From: Clostridiales bacterium
GTDB lineage: Bacteria; Bacillota; Clostridia; Peptostreptococcales; Anaerovoracaceae
Length of the DNA stretch: 32,569 nucleotides
Assembly (NCBI GenBank): GCA_012513435.1
Contig: JAAZCE010000040.1
Coordinates: 1-32,569, forward strand
Direction: 5' to 3'
This document shows, piece by piece, positions 31,299 to 32,569 of this stretch. Each line of letters begins with the position of its first letter. Within the stretch, counting starts at the first letter, position 1. The notes beneath the pieces were generated by a model. It did no database searches and had not been told where the DNA came from. It saw nothing but the letters and a program-made list of their open reading frames with translations. Made by a program: the position numbers and the translations under genes.

Positions 31299-32007
31299 GA
31301 AAATAGCAGAGAAAATATTTGAAATGACCTTTAAATGCAGCAGTGATGAGAGCACTCAAATCGCTCCGGGACAGTTTATAAACATCAGGCTGGACCAGGT
31401 GTACCTGAGGAGGCCCATATCTGTCTGCTATGTAGGAGAATCAGAAATAAGGATAGTATACAAGGTGGTCGGGGAAGGAACGAAAATTATGAGCAGGTGT
31501 GCCAGGGGCGACGGACTGGATGTGCTCCTTCCTCTGGGGAAGGGCTTCAATATGAAAAGGCCGGAAAAAAGGCCACTGCTTATAGGTGGCGGTATGGGTG
31601 CAGCGCCGCTTTACGGACTTTGTGAAAAACTTCAGGCTATGGGGAAGAAGCCACGGGCTGCTTTAGGCTTTACTTCTGGGAAAGAAGCCTTTTACATAGA
31701 GAATTTCAAAAGGGCAGGAGTCCCTGTGCAGGTGGCGACTGTGGACGGAAGCCTTGGAAAAACGGGAGTTGTCACCGACATAATAGCTGGGCTGGATTAC
31801 GACTGTTTTTACGCCTGCGGTCCTGAGGCTATGCTCAAGGCAGTCCATAGGGAGATTCCCGAAGACATATACGGTGAAATGAGCTTTGAGGCAAGGTTAG
31901 GGTGCGGATTTGGCGCGTGTATGGGATGCAGCTGTAAAACCCTTATAGGCAGTAAAAGAATATGCAAGGAAGGGCCTGTGATGAACAGAGGGGAGGTTTG
32001 CTGGTAA
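31264..32007 (+). CDS. pyrK: Dihydroorotate dehydrogenase electron-transfer subunit PyrK
   Basis: 247 aa from ATG 31264. FAD-binding domain with LRRPISVCYV (RRPxS) and VVGEGTKIMSRCARGD; NAD(H)-binding domain with LLIGGGMGAAPLYGLCEKL; C-terminal 2Fe-2S cluster with Cys at 214, 219, 222 and 234 (LGCGFGACMGCSC, then RICKEGP). PyrK passes electrons from PyrD FMN to NAD+. Start choice: ATG 31264 has AAGGA nine bases upstream; ATG 31255 and TTG 31240 are too close to or before any ribosome binding site. It overlaps pyrC by 35 bases in another frame and shares TAATG with pyrD, so the three are coupled. Confidence 0.95.
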   Translation: MKTRILKIGSNEKIAEKIFEMTFKCSSDESTQIAPGQFINIRLDQVYLRRPISVCYVGESEIRIVYKVVGEGTKIMSRCARGDGLDVLLPLGKGFNMKRPEKRPLLIGGGMGAAPLYGLCEKLQAMGKKPRAALGFTSGKEAFYIENFKRAGVPVQVATVDGSLGKTGVVTDIIAGLDYDCFYACGPEAMLKAVHREIPEDIYGEMSFEARLGCGFGACMGCSCKTLIGSKRICKEGPVMNRGEVCW

Positions 32008-32569
32008 TGGAGAAAAAGAATCTAAAAATAGAGCTTTGCGGTGAGAGGCTTGACAACCCTGTAATAGGAGCAAGCGGAGTATTCGGATACGGCGGAGAAT
32101 ACGCAGATTTTTATGATATTAACATGCTGGGTACTTTTTCCATGAAGGGAACGACTCTCAAACCCAGATACGGCAATGCAATGCCGAGAATAGCGGAGTG
32201 TAAGGCCGGACTCATAAATTCCGTAGGGCTGGAAAATCCGGGAATTGATAAAGTGATAGAGGAGTGTCTTCCTAATATGAAAAAGGACTTTCAAAAAAAG
32301 GTCATAGCCAATATAAGTGGTTTCTCAGAGGAAGAATACCCAGAAATAGCTTCAAAATTTAACGATATACCTGAAGTTGGATGGCTGGAGCTCAACGTTT
32401 CGTGTCCTAATGTGAATCACGGGGGCATGGCACTGGGAACCGATGAAGACACCGTAAGCAGGATTACATATTCCGTAAAGGAGGTCAGCCCTAAACCGGT
32501 AATAGTTAAGCTCACACCTAATGTGACGGATATAACAAGGCTGGCCCTTGCCTGCGAGAGAGCGGGGGC
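32007..32569 (+). CDS. pyrD: Dihydroorotate dehydrogenase catalytic subunit, class 1B (3' end missing)
   Basis: 187 codons are present before the window ends, about 60% of the usual 300-310. The N-terminus LKIELCGERLDNPVIGASGVF, then SMKGTTLKPRYGN, the FMN region GLENPG, LELNVSCPN (C133 in the catalytic loop) and VIVKLTPNVTD are class 1B markers. With PyrK it oxidises dihydroorotate to orotate using NAD+ and a FMN/Fe-S/FAD chain, in the cytoplasm. ATG 32007 overlaps the pyrK stop; GGAGGT lies at 31992-31997. The translated segment has no gap or stop. The rest of the gene, and probably pyrF or pyrE, lies outside the window. Confidence 0.96.
   Translation, partial: MEKKNLKIELCGERLDNPVIGASGVFGYGGEYADFYDINMLGTFSMKGTTLKPRYGNAMPRIAECKAGLINSVGLENPGIDKVIEECLPNMKKDFQKKVIANISGFSEEEYPEIASKFNDIPEVGWLELNVSCPNVNHGGMALGTDEDTVSRITYSVKEVSPKPVIVKLTPNVTDITRLALACERAG

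Noticed and set aside
1-32569. CRISPR arrays, tRNA or rRNA genes, insertion sequences, prophage
   Set aside because: No regularly spaced repeats, cloverleaf genes, transposase or phage proteins were seen; gene order is housekeeping throughout.

Overview
The window comes from a spore-forming member of the Clostridia (Firmicutes). It carries spo0A, spoIVB, a BofC-like gene and ylbJ. Start sites have strong AGGAGG-type ribosome binding sites, Arg is mostly AGA/AGG, Ile is often ATA, and several promoters are close to the sigma-A consensus. The gene order (ftsEX with murein hydrolases and ctpA; rsmD-coaD; ylbJ-tmcAL-ackA-rpmF; spoIVB-spo0A; pyrC-pyrK-pyrD) is that of a clostridial chromosome. I see no phage, insertion sequence, CRISPR array, rRNA or tRNA. 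I cannot name a genus from sequence alone.

Region 1 (1-7049): a tight plus-strand cell-envelope operon. It holds the 3' part of ftsE, then ftsX, two tandem paralogous secreted coiled-coil/M23 murein hydrolases, recJ, a CtpA-type S41 protease and rsmD. FtsEX probably controls the hydrolases from the membrane. Region 2 (7046-11611): a promoter inside the end of rsmD drives coaD, a coiled-coil protein, ylbJ and the tRNA-modifying acetate ligase tmcAL. ackA follows with its own promoter. Region 3 (11638-16247): rpmF, then a yybP-ykoY (manganese) riboswitch with an intrinsic terminator, a P-type cation ATPase, a flavodoxin and an EamA-family transporter. No promoter is visible between rpmF and the riboswitch, so this looks like one attenuated transcription unit.

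Region 4 (16275-21979): an XRE-type regulator with membrane segments and a YkvI-like transporter; a bidirectional terminator; a minus-strand membrane protein with a long Glu/Pro-rich tail; and, divergent from it, a P-loop ATPase followed by a ClC-family gene. Region 5 (22027-24456): a sporulation block of a BofC-like protein, spoIVB and spo0A. Tandem Spo0A-box-like sites lie at the end of spoIVB, a long perfect palindrome overlaps the likely spo0A promoter, and a strong terminator closes the block. Region 6 (24682-28322): pgeF on the plus strand meets a compact minus-strand cassette (alpha/beta hydrolase, condensation-type acyltransferase, zinc-ribbon membrane protein) that reads as a functional unit of unknown role.

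Region 7 (28439-32569): popT (DUF368), a nicotinamidase-like cysteine hydrolase behind an unusual array of palindromes, and the pyrimidine genes pyrC, pyrK and pyrD (cut by the window end). The N-terminus of pyrC looks abnormal and may hide a frameshift. The points most worth following are the rpmF/riboswitch/ATPase unit, the minus-strand hydrolase-acyltransferase cassette, the palindrome array at 29370-29426, the spo0A control region and the pyrC start.
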